Source: Thermomucor indicae-seudaticae (Eukaryota > Mucoromycota > Mucoromycetes > Mucorales > Lichtheimiaceae). Taken from it: a DNA stretch of 64,000 nucleotides. The notes beneath the pieces were generated by a model, which was given only the letters and a program-made list of their open reading frames with translations, did no database searches and was not told the origin of the DNA. Where the stretch lies: the NCBI GenBank assembly GCA_000787465.1, contig JSYX01000127.1, positions 1-64,000 of the forward strand, given 5' to 3'. Below are positions 1 through 11,025 of the stretch, piece after piece (the stretch's first letter is position 1; the number at the start of each line of letters is the position of its first letter). The position numbers were made by a program, and so were the translations under genes.

Positions 1-238
1 GAAGCTCACAACGTACGGTGAGGAGCAACGCACAGGAATCCTCAAGGGTGTGCCGTACGGGAAGTCTGTCGCCAATGATCCGAACAATGAAGGTGTGAAA
101 TTCCGAGTCGTAAACGCTAGCCAGGTCGAATGTCTTGCAGAAATCTTCAAGTCCTCACATCACCCCGGGCGATATTATCACCTGTATCCAGAAATGATCC
201 CCGCTGATACAGAATTGGGCGACATCACCCAAATTTAA
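1..238 (+). CDS. C-terminal end of an unrecognised protein (5' partial)
   Basis: An open frame enters from the left edge (frame starting at base 2) and ends at the TAA at 236-238, giving about 78 residues that finish in ...GDITQI. The 5' part lies outside the window, so no start can be chosen; the first possible GTG at 50 is internal to the frame. The residues are mixed and look like coding sequence, with a His-rich stretch near SSHHPGRYYH, but I do not recognise a domain. AT-rich sequence after the stop fits a 3' untranslated region. It could be a real gene end or part of a mobile element, since the next 2 kb hold transposon debris. Confidence 0.45.
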   Translation, partial: KLTTYGEEQRTGILKGVPYGKSVANDPNNEGVKFRVVNASQVECLAEIFKSSHHPGRYYHLYPEMIPADTELGDITQI

Positions 239-422
239 AGTGCATTCCCTTCTTCGTCCTTTCTTCGCGTCCAGACGGCAAGGCCCTCACATCTTACACT
301 AGACTTTCAACTGTGGCTTTTCAATAGATTAGATAGTATATATAGATAAATAACAGTTACAATCTTCGTTAGCAATTGTTTTTTTCCTAAGTGTTCCAAG
401 TGAATATATGTGTACGGTAACT

Positions 423-549
423 GCTAGGATTCGTTTGGATTTGTTCGGATTTGCTCGGATTTGTATTCTCTGCCTTGTGGGCTACCAGAGTACAAATTTG
501 GTATTCGCTCTTTCAATATGTTCGGATTTGCACGGATTGTTCGGATTTT
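423..549. repeat. Two patches of a degenerate 10-bp repeat (TTCGGATTTG)
   Basis: At about 431-463 the decamer with core CGGATTTG recurs in exact 10-bp register three times, with small changes. After a gap of about 60 bp the same decamer returns at 521-549. A period of 10 is not a multiple of 3, so this is not a protein repeat. Short subterminal repeats of this kind are common near ends of DNA transposons, but no terminal inverted repeat was found beside it. Confidence 0.6.
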
Positions 550-929
550 TGCCCATGGTGGAAGCTCCTCTCTTTACGCGTGTCCGATGCCTACCTCTAC
601 GACTCAGCCATACAACACTTTCGTCGGCGCTCTCGGGCTGAACTATCGGAGACTCGTCGCTCCGCGCTCCAATTTCTTCGCGCACTCGATCGCGAGGATG
701 CCCTTATGGCTCTTTTCTTTGCGCGTACGCTGATGCCAACTGTTCCTGTCTTATGCATCGCCGGTGACTACCTCGGCGCCGTGGACCTCCTACCCTTCTA
801 GGACCGGCTCCGTGTTTCGAATATTCGTCTGGAACGCTGTAGCACACGTCAGTTTAGATTTCTTTGCCAATCCTCCCGTCTGACCTCTATGCGTAATGAC
901 CCAGCATATCCCTCCCTGTCACCCAGTCA

Positions 930-1620
930 GTGGTCCGTCTCTTGGCGCGTCAGGATACCCCGCGCTTGTTCGCACCATCTGGTGGTGAGCCCTACATAAC
1001 AAGCTCTCTTGTCGGCAAGTCTTACACAGAATCGTCCCTTCCCATGTTGCCACTCCCCAATGCCCAGTCTACGTGGTCGAAGGAGACGCTCCGGAACATC
1101 TTCTTGTCACCTACCCGCTCAAGTGGGCCGTCTGGAATAGTTTTGTCCCCGATTGCATCTTGCGCCCTATCTCACAGGACTCCATTTTGAAGGCCATTTT
1201 TACCTTGGATTTTCCAAGCTGGACTCTTGCCTGCACCTCTGGATTCCATTCATGTCTTGTCTGCCGGGCTTCTTGCTACCTGGAAAGCCCATTGGCTTCT
1301 TGTTTTTGACCATAAACCTTTTATTCCTACTACGGCAGCTACTTCGACGCACAATCTGCTCACTACATTGCGGAAGGAGGAGTTGATTGCGATCCACGAA
1401 CCTCCATAGTCCTTGCTCTTTTTCTTCACTTCCTGTATATACTCTTTTCGTTTGTATTGTTTATTCCTTTAATTTCCTCCTTTGCTCTGCTTCTTATCCA
1501 CACTTCCCCTGTTACATTCTTATTCTCCTCCCTCGCACCGTAGTTCTGCCTGTCTTTGCCTGGTCCATTCTGTCCTTCAGCCACCGACACTTCTTTAAGT
1601 GACGTTTGGCAGCCAATAAA
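930..1620 (+). pseudogene. Decayed 3' end of a LINE-like (non-LTR) retrotransposon
   Basis: Conceptual translation across about 955-1170 gives pieces typical of the C-terminus of LINE ORF2 proteins: a W-W-stop-ALHNKL stretch, then CPVYVVEG...EHLLVT and PLKWAVW, which has the layout of a terminal zinc knuckle (CPxC...H...C) with both later cysteines replaced by Tyr. After a frameshift near 1205-1230 the frame continues with LLATWKAHWLLVF and ends at about 1409. An AATAAA-like signal lies at 1615. The stop, the frameshift and the lost zinc ligands show the copy is dead. The 5' part of the element is not recognisable; upstream sequence from about 400 may belong to it. Recognition is from memory of fungal LINE tails. 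Confidence 0.5.
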
Positions 1621-1648
1621 TTCCTCTGGAATCATAAAAAAGAGTCAA

Positions 1649-1722
1649 GGTTCTCTGAACTAGAGCAGACTAGAGTGGTGTAGAGTTGACTGAACTCTGC
1701 TCTACTCTAGTTTTTCTGAACC
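1649..1722. repeat. Imperfect inverted repeat (foldback) of about 30 bp per arm
   Basis: The left arm (1649-1678, starting GGTTCTCTGAACTAGAGCAG) is roughly the reverse complement of the right arm (1693-1722, ending CTAGTTTTTCTGAACC), with a loop of about 14 bp. Both arms are rich in CTAGAG. It lies just after the end of the LINE remnant and may be a small foldback element or a transposon end. No clear target-site duplication was seen. Confidence 0.55.
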
Positions 1723-2070
1723 CTAAACAAGCCTGAGCTCGATCGGCTCTGCTCGACATCGATAATGATTTTCAGGTTCCGCTCAATATGCCCGATAAGG
1801 CTCGCTGCATAAGGGAAATCAGTGCGTTGTTGTATGTATGGAAAGGTACGTTTGAACAGGAGTTGTTGGAGCCACGCTTTATTTAAGTGAAAGAAGCGAG
1901 GTGTCTACTTTGCTGTCTACCCTGGTGATAAGACAACATGAATAAAGATGGCATGTTCTAATTGGGTACGCTGGTCATACCAGACTGCATAAGCTCCCGT
2001 AAGCTCGGTAAGGCTAGATAAGACACACTGCTCAGCAAAAGAGCTTACCAGCGTATCAATCATAAAAACG

Positions 2071-2175
2071 CTGCGGGCCTGTACGGGCCTACGGGCTGGG
2101 CCTAGATTTTTTCGGATGGGCCTTCGGTTGGGCCCATGACAGGCCCAGCCCAGCCCAGCCCGTTGCGCATCTCTA
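2071..2175 (-). mobile_element. Terminus of a hAT-like DNA transposon with GGGCC repeats
   Basis: Read on the minus strand from 2175, the sequence starts TAGAGATGCGCAACGGGCTG and runs into repeated GGGCTGGGCC and GGGCC blocks down to about 2071. A terminus of the type TAGNGATG...ACGGGC followed by GGGCC-rich subterminal repeats is typical of some hAT elements; this is family knowledge recalled, not searched. The 8 bp outside the end are GTCGTAAC, but I did not find a matching duplication or the other terminus. No intact transposase was found nearby. Confidence 0.4.
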
Positions 2176-3308
2176 GTCGTAACGCCGTTGAGAGTAATGA
2201 GAATTCCTCTTGCCAACCCTTTAGCCACCGTCTTGCTGCCGTATGTCATGCCATGCACAGTTGGTGGTTCCTCAAGAGTCTTGATCTTTAACGGCCTTAG
2301 CCATGCCGAGACTCATTAAGCAACCTGTGCAGCCACCGTCGAGAATGCCGTCCGTCTTCACGAGTTCGCAGACGATCAACGGAGTGCGTGGTGCAACTGA
2401 TCCTGTTGTATCATGCGTTGAGTCTTGAGTGAAGAAGATAGGTTCCTTGGTCTTGTGCGAGATGCGTCTGCTTCTTCGTCGCAAGGCTTTTAAGCTCTGT
2501 GCGGAATTATTGAATTGATTGTGTGCGCACCGAAAAGCCTTTGCGTCGGCGATGTCTTTTACACGCATCACGTCCCAAGGGACGATCACTTCATAGGGGG
2601 GTTTTCACTCCATCAGCGTGCAAGTCGTCTGGGATGCGGATACGCTTTGTGGCAGCGGGAAAGGATTCAAGAATAGCGGTATTAAATGTTGATTGACTCG
2701 GTAAGCAATCATTGTACACGATCCGCGTGCTTGTAGAAGTGTTCCAATTGTGGTATTATAAAAGGAAATTACAAGTAGATCTGGGTGTCCCATCCAAGAT
2801 ACGTCGATTACTGGACATGTTACACTCTACCATCTCCGCTAGAGTCGTATAGATGATGCTCAGTAGCTCACCCTCCTTCCCGTAATAAACATACGTGTGG
2901 AGTCCCATCGTACGTTTCTGGTTACCTATTGTAATTCATCTATCTGTTATCCTATTCATCCATCCATCCATCTATACGACACCAACCAATTAATCAAGTA
3001 CAGGCAGCAATGACAATGAAGCTTCAGATACAACACGTTGAGTGCAGCCATTCATGATATTACGTGTCAGGGATATCGCCCCACGTCGCTGTCCTATCTT
3101 CCACAAACGGTAAAGTCACTCATTGGCTTGCCGGATGAGCTGAGGCAACGCTCAATCCAAGTACAGCCATCTCTACAGAGGCGCACAAGTTTTTCTTGTA
3201 GCCGGTGTATAGCCGTAGAACGCAAACAAACTAGTCTTTGCGGCATCCAACTTCCAGAGTTGTGTTCATCCTGGGTTCAATAACTTACAAACATATGAAA
3301 TATCCTAA
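2176..3308. other. Gene-poor stretch with one minor ORF and a CATC microsatellite
   Basis: No gene is supported here. A minus-strand open frame at 2272-2589 (105 aa) is rich in Arg and Lys and has no domain I know; given the adjacent transposon end it may be a remnant. A short (CATC)n tract lies at about 2955-2973. The remainder shows no recognisable coding, RNA or repeat structure. Confidence 0.5.
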
Positions 3309-3840
3309 CTAGCTGAGCATGTCAACTACGGCCTGGACGTCAGAATAAAAGCCAAGCATTTGAACCGCTTGCTTCTCGTTCGCGGTCAGGTCTTCAAGGG
3401 TCATGGAATGGCCGTACTTGGACTCTAAGATCCGCTAATGTAACAAAGATATAAATAGTTGAGTCAGTAGGCAATACCGGCATAATATGAACGTACGCGT
3501 AATGCTCTGCTTTTAGACGCTTCATAATCAAAATTGCTCAGAAAACAAAGAATCTGTAACCGAATACCGTCCGTGTAAATTGTTATAGAACCGCCACCAT
3601 TAAACAGGATGAGCTCCTTACCATCCTGTCCAGAACCTCGGAATATTGTAGAACTTGCTCGAGCAAAGACAGGCGCTCTCGGTCCAACCGACATTTGTTC
3701 AACGCCTGATAAAGCTGGTTTTCGTCGTGAGAAGAGGACGCGACATCCTTTCCTGCATCGTCTTCTATGTCGATCAACTTTTCGGTCTTTACTTGTATCT
3801 CGCTGGTGTCATTTGTATCAGTGCTCTCGATCGGCTTCAT
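3309..3840 (-). CDS. Small acidic coiled-coil-like protein of unknown function
   Basis: Three exons join cleanly: 3622-3840, 3497-3553 and 3309-3434 (complement), giving 133 aa. The first intron is 3554-3621 (donor GTAAGG), the second 3435-3496 (donor GTACGT). The ATG at 3840 is the first Met of the acidic N-terminal region (MKPIEST...), but an upstream in-frame extension exists and an earlier small exon is possible. The middle part (about 40-75) is a helical, charged segment with ENQLYQALNKCRLDRERLSL; the C-terminus carries KYGHSMTLEDLTANEKQAV and ends DMLS. The exon phases and the lack of stops support a real gene. I do not recognise the family. Confidence 0.55.
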
Positions 3841-3849
3841 ATCAACTCT

Positions 3850-5970
3850 CCGATGTCGTAAACGAATCCAACGTCTTCGTCGGACAAACGATCGAAAATG
3901 CTTGTAATTGCCTTGTAGTATCACTTTGTCAGACAGTCATTCAAAGATATCCACTGAACTTTGCTTACCATGCCAGACTGCACCATGGAACTTTAATGCA
4001 TATTGCCAACCAGCTGCAATAGCGCGCGCCATTTGAGTACATATGCATGGGTAAAACGCATAGGCACTTGTCATACCTTCATCCACATCGCCTGACATAT
4101 CCACCATCCACTCTTTACTGACCTATAGCGGCGAAAGATTTCGTGAAAGTGTTTCCTGGATGAACAATACGGCTTTCCATCTTACCCATCGCCATGTGGG
4201 ATCAGGTAGCTGATATGTATGTATGTCCATCGGGGTATATCTAGCGACGAGATATTAGCTGTTGTGTGACACATCTGGGTGCGTCAGCATGAACATACTG
4301 CATATCGGCATCGCACCATGGATTAGGATCAAACTGAAGTAGCCTGTGTGATATATTGAAGGATGAGTTTCAATGCTTGCATTAAAAGAGGCTCGTTTAT
4401 GCGTTACGTTTTAGAGCTGTAGCCGACGGCCCAAGACCTACGTACCCCTGTTAGCTGGCATCGTCAATTTGGTTAATGTCCAACCTACCCGCGTTGACAT
4501 TCATACAAAATGTCATAGACATATTCGTCTCGGCAACCGGGGTCTTTGTCGGGTAGAGTTGGCAGAGGTAAACAGAGATTATGCTGTCGCTTATAGGTTC
4601 TGGATCTATGAATTAGCCCGCGCAGGGATTGTCTTAGTCGGAATGGGCGTTGGTGAAATATGGATGATGCATCATGGGTGGATCTAATTTCTTGCATGTC
4701 TGGAAAGAGTAACAGAGAGAAGTTTGAAGTCACCTTGAAATTCAAGGAGACTATGATAGCGATGAAAATCGTTGTTTATTGTTATGTTCACATATCAGCA
4801 ACATTCCATTCGGGCCGGAAAGCTTAGCTCTTTGCATGTTTGATAGTCTTACTTTATCATAAGTGATAATTTCATAGGAAGCTCTGATTACACAGATTGT
4901 TTTAGAATGAGTAGCGAAATCGAGATTTGGATTGTAGTTATCACAAGACAGAACGCATGCTGCTGCACAGATTGGATAAAGTTTTCTTACCATGCGTTCG
5001 AACTCTTCTGTTTGCGGCAGTCGTAAAACTTGGGAAGTTCATGTTTTGTTTCTGAAAGTGAGGGAAAATCCATGCGGGCTTGCTTTTAGGTAGTCCTGTG
5101 GAGATGTTAAGTATGCGTTTGCACGCTTTCCGCGCATATGTACAGTAGCTCAGGACAGTTTGCGCGTGATGCAGCTTTCACACAAGTCCATGTCAGTTTC
5201 TGGCAGAGTCCCGTGCGCAGGTATCACGGAGCCAGTACATAAAAGGCAGAACAACAATGATAGCCGCACTTTTTTCGATGATGCCAGGAGGTTCTTCCCA
5301 GTGTGGACCAATACCGCGACCAGTACGAGTCAAAATGCATAGTTATTGACCCCACTTGATCGAGTGTTTGCATCACAAAAAATGATGTATGATGACTCTG
5401 CATTCGTTGGGAAGACATCCGTAAAAGGTAAAAGGCTAAAGGCTTTTTGTATGGTTAACCTGTCTTTGTGAACCTTGGACCCTTTTGCCTTTTTTCCACC
5501 CCTTCATCCCCCCACAAGATCTTTGTCCCCCAACTTTATCTATTTTCCCCTTCCAACCATTATCCTTCATGTAGCAGAGTCGATGTAGTCATAGAAACCG
5601 GAAAGACGTCATAAAAATAGCTGGGTTACGATCACCTAGATATATACTAGATTCACGTCGGACGAGAGAAATTTGTTCTTACAGGAGCAACCGTGAACGA
5701 GGTAGAAAAAAAAAAGGGGGGGTATTGGAACTTCATTAATCGTCTTACTTTTGGTTTTGTGTGGAATGAATCATTATACACCGTTGAAGAAATGGTTCTG
5801 TTCTGAATTGGCCAAAGACCAGTGCGTGTGTTTAAGATAAATTGGTCTTAATGTGGTGGTGTCGAGCGAAACTCTGCTTGACTTTTTTGGGTCAATGCTG
5901 CTATCCGGTGACAGATGTCTTTTTTGTTTGGCATTCACTGCAGCCCTTGTTATTCTCTCTTCTGTTCACC
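3850..5970. other. About 2 kb without a supported gene
   Basis: Several short open frames occur on both strands (for example 4485-4745 minus, 5224-5418 minus), but none joins through plausible introns or shows a domain. Composition is AT-rich with no transposon-like ends. The right part, from about 5480, is C/T-rich on the plus strand and probably belongs to the upstream region of the Ras GEF gene. Confidence 0.45.
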
Positions 5971-5971
5971 T

Positions 5972-6033
5972 GCATCATTGACATTTTTCCTTTTTCTTTT
6001 TTTCTTTTTTTCTTTCTTCTTCCCTTGTACGCA
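5972..6033 (+). promoter_or_regulatory. Pyrimidine tract upstream of the Ras GEF start
   Basis: A nearly pure C/T run (TTTTTCTTTTT-type blocks) ends about 10 bp before the ATG at 6039. CT-rich stretches at this position are common in core promoters and 5' leaders of filamentous fungi. It supports the chosen start but its function is inferred. Confidence 0.4.
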
Positions 6034-6038
6034 AGGTA

Positions 6039-9000
6039 ATGACGGAGGACGCATCAACAACTCCAGTCTTGATATCGTCACCTCCAACGCCCTTGGTAGC
6101 AAAGCTTCTTGACAGGCGCATAAAGTACTGTAATAATAAAGGGAGAACACATACACACACAGCACGTCAGGTTAATTGTTTCTATGCTCCTTCTAGACGA
6201 CGTTCAAAGTCTTTGGGAGACCTCACCTTCAGGAAATCAAAGCCGACATGTACTCCAGCCAACAATTCCCGCAATGATCGCCTCCACCATTACAATGACG
6301 TCTCGACGCCAACCTCGCCGATAGTCTCGTTCGGAACGGATTGCGCTCCGTCGACTTTGGCAGCACTTGCGGAGTTTCCTCCCCGGCGTCATAGTTCCTG
6401 TATGGAGCCAAGCACGAGAGAATGTCTGCGCCTAGCCACCATATACGGCTGGGTCACAGCGAACTCTGGTTGTCATCAATATCATAAACAGTATGTTGCT
6501 TATTTATAGTCAACCAAAATGGGTCAAACATCTGACAAGTGAGTCGCATGATATTCTTCATAGCAGGCCCTCGTCACGAGATATTAATGCAATCCGGAAG
6601 CCACCGGCATCTTCGCAGCTAAAGTTTGAGCCACAAGAAGAAGCAGAGCGCAGACACCAGCAGCCCAAAGCTAAACGACAAAGACCTCTTCACGTATCCA
6701 AGTCCTTTACACAAGGCACAAATAACACTAGTGCGACCAATAGGTTCACAAGAGTATTTGCACGCCACCGGAAATCCCTCATCATGAACGGCCACTCTGC
6801 CTCCTTGCCGAGCCTATTGACACGATCATCGGTTATAGAGCAACAGCGCAAAGACTCTTGTTTTGCAGAGGCAGCAGCAAGGGAATCGGGCATGCCGAAG
6901 GACGCGGACAAAATAAAAGGGATTGTGTCCGCTATCATTGATGCAGCTAGCCGTACCGTTGCCGAAGATCAACAGTTGGGTTGGGTAGGCGTGGAAGAGG
7001 AGGAGACAGCAACAAACGATCCGTGCCAGCCACAGGAAGAAGAGCCTATGCCGCCGCCTCCGCCCATCGAGAACGACCCTCACATATTTGATCTTCTTGC
7101 ACAGGACGATGTTCGCTTTATTAACTACAGCAAACGCGACGGCGGCCAAGACGTCATGAGCTCTGCTACGGTGGAGAAGCTCGTGGAAAAATTAACCAGA
7201 GAAATGGGTACGCCAACCAACATGAACTTGACGCTCACGCAAGCGCTTACCTAGTAGAGTGTTTATAGACCCTGATTTCCTCATGGACTTTTTTCTTACC
7301 TATCGCCAATATCTGACTCGGATCAAGTTATGCAAGCTACTCATATTGCGATTCCGCTGGGCTCTTATGCAAGACACGGACGAACGTCGTCTCGTGAGAG
7401 TAAGGTAAGCAAACACAAGCGCACCCTTACAAGGAAAAGACACACCGACGCATTTGTATTGAAGGACTTTTGTTGTTATTCGGCATTGGCTGACACATTA
7501 TTGGGAGCACGATTTTGCGACTTCACGCACTTTAAGATTCATGCTGTCCACCTTTCTGTCTCAACTACGTACACATCCGGTCATCCTAGCTTCTCCTCGC
7601 GACGAACGCATCATCAAAAACCTCAGGAATCTGTTAAAGCGACAGCGCAAATTGTGCAAAATGCAGTCAGAAGAGCGGATGATCGACACCTTTACCATTG
7701 CGAAATCAAATACCATTGATTGCTGGCAGCAGTCTTCGGTCAAAAGCTATGATGGATCAACAAGAAGCAGTAGCAGCGGCAGCAGCAGCGGCGGCGGGGC
7801 TAGTGAGCTGTCACCCAGTAGTGTTCATCCAACAATAACCAGCAACCATCGCTACAGCAGACGTAAGGATAGCGCCATTGGAATGCCTCCTAGTAGTCCT
7901 CCCACAAAAGATTTGAAGCCATCCACGTCTAGCCCAGCCTTGCCATTCTTTTCACGGTCACGGAGGTTATCAGGAGGATCTCAGCGGACGGTCAGCGAAG
8001 GAAGTGCATGGACAGCCAAGATGAACTATAGCATCAAAACGATCAAGCGGTCAGTGCCCACAGTATGTCATTCTATCTGGCAAGGTATCCACCAGCATGG
8101 CGAGACCGTCGGAAAGAATAGTCATTGCATCTGTGGATCACCGCAGAACCATGCCATGGAACGAAGGTCACGAAAGTTTGCGACTTGTTCGTTACCGGCA
8201 CACTCATTGATGCGGTCCGCGAGTCGCGTGTTCATGTTTGACACGATGAAGAATGTAAGAAAGAGCAATCACACTCAAGTCCTAAACACACCAATTCCTG
8301 GACGGCATCCGAACCCTTTATGCCCGATGCATCCTATTCCTCAGACACCTACACCGGCGCCTCTGCCGCGGATGTCACATTCTGCAATCGATTCGACTAT
8401 CTATGAAGAAATCACGTGTTCTTCTACAGAAAGCCCATCATCATCGTATAAGCCGTTCATTTTGCAGTACCGTTCCGAGATCATTGCCCAGCAATTTTGT
8501 ATCATCGAGCAACGCATGTTGCAAAGTGTAACGTGGGACGAGCTTGCCGAGTTACGGTGGAAGAATCGACGGCCGTCCTCCTCGGCGGCAGTACGCTCAA
8601 TGCAAGATCATGGCGCAAACAGTAGTGGTGGTGTTGAGCAGTTGATCCATCACTTCAATATGGCAAGTAGTAGCATCCAACAGATGATAAAATACGAGCG
8701 AGTCGGTTACTTACTCTTATCAACAGACTTGTCAGTGGGTTGCCTCAGAGATTGTGCGGACACAGTCTTTAGAAACCCGAGTTCAAGTCATTGAAAAGTA
8801 TATCCGAGTAGCATTGGTAAGATCGTACGTAAGCCTACGATTCCAAGCATAAACGATGACGATAAACTACTTAGAAATGCTACCATCATCGGAATTACAG
8901 CACCTTGATGCAAATCTTGCTGGGCTTACAGTCACCCGCTGTTTCACGACTGGAGAAGACATGGCAGCGTGTGGATCCATACGAGATGCAGATCTTTGGC

Positions 9001-9550
9001 GAGCTGAAAGAGTTAGCGAAACCGTTTCGGAACTGGAAGAATGTCAGAGAAGCGATGAACAAGGCGATCGAGGATGTCTCCAAGTCTTCTGCTGTAGAAA
9101 GCGTCTTGACCAATAGCCACGCAGATATCAGGCGCCGCGGCGGCGGCAGTATCCCGTTTCTTGGACTGTATCTGTCCGACCTTGTCTTCAATGCTGAACT
9201 GCCGACTTTTATCCCCTGTCCTGCTGCTGCTGCTGCTGCTGACAAGAATAGCAACAACAACGACGCAGATTTACGATCGCGCCTAAGTATACATCTCGTG
9301 AATTATAACAAGTTCCGTATTATAGGTATACTCTCTCTCTATTTTTTTTTTTTGTTTTGGCGCTCCATTGGCGCGGCTTATTCCAATACTCCCCCTTTTA
9401 GCATCCGTTATCAAGCATGTCCTTTCGTTTAGGGTGCTTTCGTGTGCCTACGACTTTGAAAGTCATCCAGAATTGGCGTCACGGTTGCAGAGCCTTTGTT
9501 TCCTGGACAATGCCGATATTCGCAAAGCAAGTCTTTTATGCGAAGAGTAG
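6039..9550 (+). CDS. Ras guanine nucleotide exchange factor (REM + CDC25/RasGEF domains)
   Basis: Seven exons (6039-6490, 6564-7207, 7269-7404, 7465-8662, 8727-8816, 8875-9325, 9402-9550) sum to an exact 1039 codons. The N-terminal third is disordered. The RasGEF N-terminal (REM) domain starts near residue 350 (VEKLTREM, then DPDFLMDFFLTYRQY, TFVVIRHWLTHYW). A Ser-rich linker follows. The catalytic CDC25-type domain starts near 740 (FILQYRSEIIAQQF) and includes QWVASEIVRTQSLETRV, VIEKYIRVALKCY and LQSPAVSRLEKTW, ending with LVNYNKFRIIASVIK. Such proteins load GTP onto Ras-type GTPases at membranes. No SH3 domain was seen. A poly-Ala run is encoded by GCT repeats at about 9222-9240. Intron 8663-8726 is GC-AG: it is needed to reach QWVASEIV. 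The first intron is the least certain. Confidence 0.88.
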
Positions 9551-9647
9551 TTGCCCCTCATTGGAAAAGAAAAATATGCATCTTTTTGTAAATAGCAACA
9601 TCTAGTAACCCATTTTATTCAGTACATCTATCTGAGCAAATGCGCAC

Positions 9648-9878
9648 CTATGCTTGTTTTCTGGCTGCTTCTTCAGAGGCTTTCAATTCACGACTGCCAG
9701 CGTTTTTGGTATTGGACTGGAAGCATTGTCTGAAACGTTGCATCTCTTTTGCGCAAAGACGCCAATCCTTTTTGTCGTAAAAGCAGATTTGAAGATCTTC
9801 GTTCTCTTGTGCACATCCAGTGCGCTCAATTCGGGCATTATACGGGTCTTCTTCGTCGAGTGCGGCGGAATCCGACAT
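9648..9878 (-). CDS. COA4: Cytochrome oxidase assembly factor COA4-like (twin CX9C)
   Basis: The single-exon frame encodes 76 aa from the ATG at 9878 (MSDSAALDEEDPYN). It has a perfect CHCH pair: C-x9-C (CAQENEDLQIC) and C-x9-C (CAKEMQRFRQC) joined by FYDKKDWRL. This is the twin CX9C layout of mitochondrial intermembrane-space proteins imported by Mia40; the acidic EEDPYNARIERTGC lead and the DWR between the pairs match COA4, which helps assemble cytochrome c oxidase. An in-frame upstream codon at 9935 would add 19 residues, but the internal Met fits the family better. The gene is divergent from the DUF1746 gene with about 110 bp between the starts, so the two may share a promoter. Confidence 0.85.
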   Translation of the reverse strand: MSDSAALDEEDPYNARIERTGCAQENEDLQICFYDKKDWRLCAKEMQRFRQCFQSNTKNAGSRELKASEEAARKQA

Positions 9879-9987
9879 TTTGACGGTTGAGTAAACTTTT
9901 CTGTTAGGCAGAAGGCACACGAAGTCCGCCTGCATTGGCCGTCAGCAACGCTGAGAATCTTTTTGCCAGACTGCACCGAGAAACCTC

Positions 9988-10771
9988 ATGAGTCCTCATG
10001 GCAAGTTAGACATTTTACGATCTCTGGATTACTTGCTCTATTGCCATTATGTATATAGCTATTTCCTTGATGCCAGCTTACTTGTCCTTCTTTTTCGCAT
10101 ATTCTTGCAATTGGTAAATTGGGTTTCCACGCTCCTTGTTCGTCCCTTCCCCACCACGTTATTAAAGCCTTGATACCGAAAACAGAGACTCTTATCTCGG
10201 CTCCTATCGCCGTTCGCAATCCCCCAGTCAGCAAAGACAGCTATTGGCGTCATCACAGCCGAGTTGGCAGTCTGTATCCTGCTACACACCATGTCTGAGC
10301 CTGGCCAAGCTGGCCTCATTATTGACTTTGTCGGCAACCGTAGGTGAAATTTCTTTCTATCTCGGCACAAATCGCTTATTTCCAATGATTTTCCCAGAGC
10401 AAGTTCCGAGCCATTCCCGTCTTCTCCTCCAGGACCTGGCTATTTACGCGTTCCAGGTTCTACGGATCTTGATCTCTTTTAGCTCGCTATCGCCAGATAG
10501 CAGACGAAGCGCTCCAACCCCGATTGCTGCCCTATTTGTTCCGTCTTATCTGGCTTCTACACTCGGCACAGAAACTCTTACATTCATGTTTCCGACGTCA
10601 TCAGTAGTGCCTCGTATCGAAAACGCCCTCAACGAGAATAACAGTGATAGCGTTGATGACGATGTCTTCTACGGAAACGAGCTCGTAGTCGATTTGCCAC
10701 TGCAGTCCTTGTGGAGTGTGTTTCAGCAGCCCAGACGAGACGAAGAGGCTATTGACAGCTTACCTGTATGA
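9988..10771 (+). CDS. DUF1746-family membrane protein
   Basis: Three exons (9988-10113, 10186-10339, 10398-10771) give 217 aa in a clean frame. The N-terminus has SLDYLLYCHYVYSYFLD followed by hydrophobic LLVLLFRIFLQL, then a second hydrophobic segment (AIGVITAELAVCILLHT) and GLIIDFVGN. This order, with a SLDxLLYxxxxxxYxLD start and an IDFVGN block, matches what I recall of the fungal DUF1746 domain (PF08508), whose role is unknown. Two to three membrane segments are likely. The C-terminal half is polar and acidic (ENNSDSVDDDVFYG). Both introns have standard donors (GTAAAT, GTAGGT). It shares an upstream region with COA4. The family call is from memory. Confidence 0.7.
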
Positions 10772-11025
10772 AAACTCCCCGAAACTCTATCAATGTATAT
10801 ATATCTATATACCTAATTCATTTTGCATGTGCACAAGAAATACGTTTCTTTCAGTCTAGTTGCATCGCATCTCGGCAAGAAAGTATAGAGGAAACATGGA
10901 TACTAAGTTTAAATGACGATTTATTTACAAAGCTATCATTATTATTAGATTGAGTACATGCTATACGTATAATTGAAACAGGCTATATCTATATACAAGG
11001 TTGTGGTGAGATGAAGGAGACGGAT

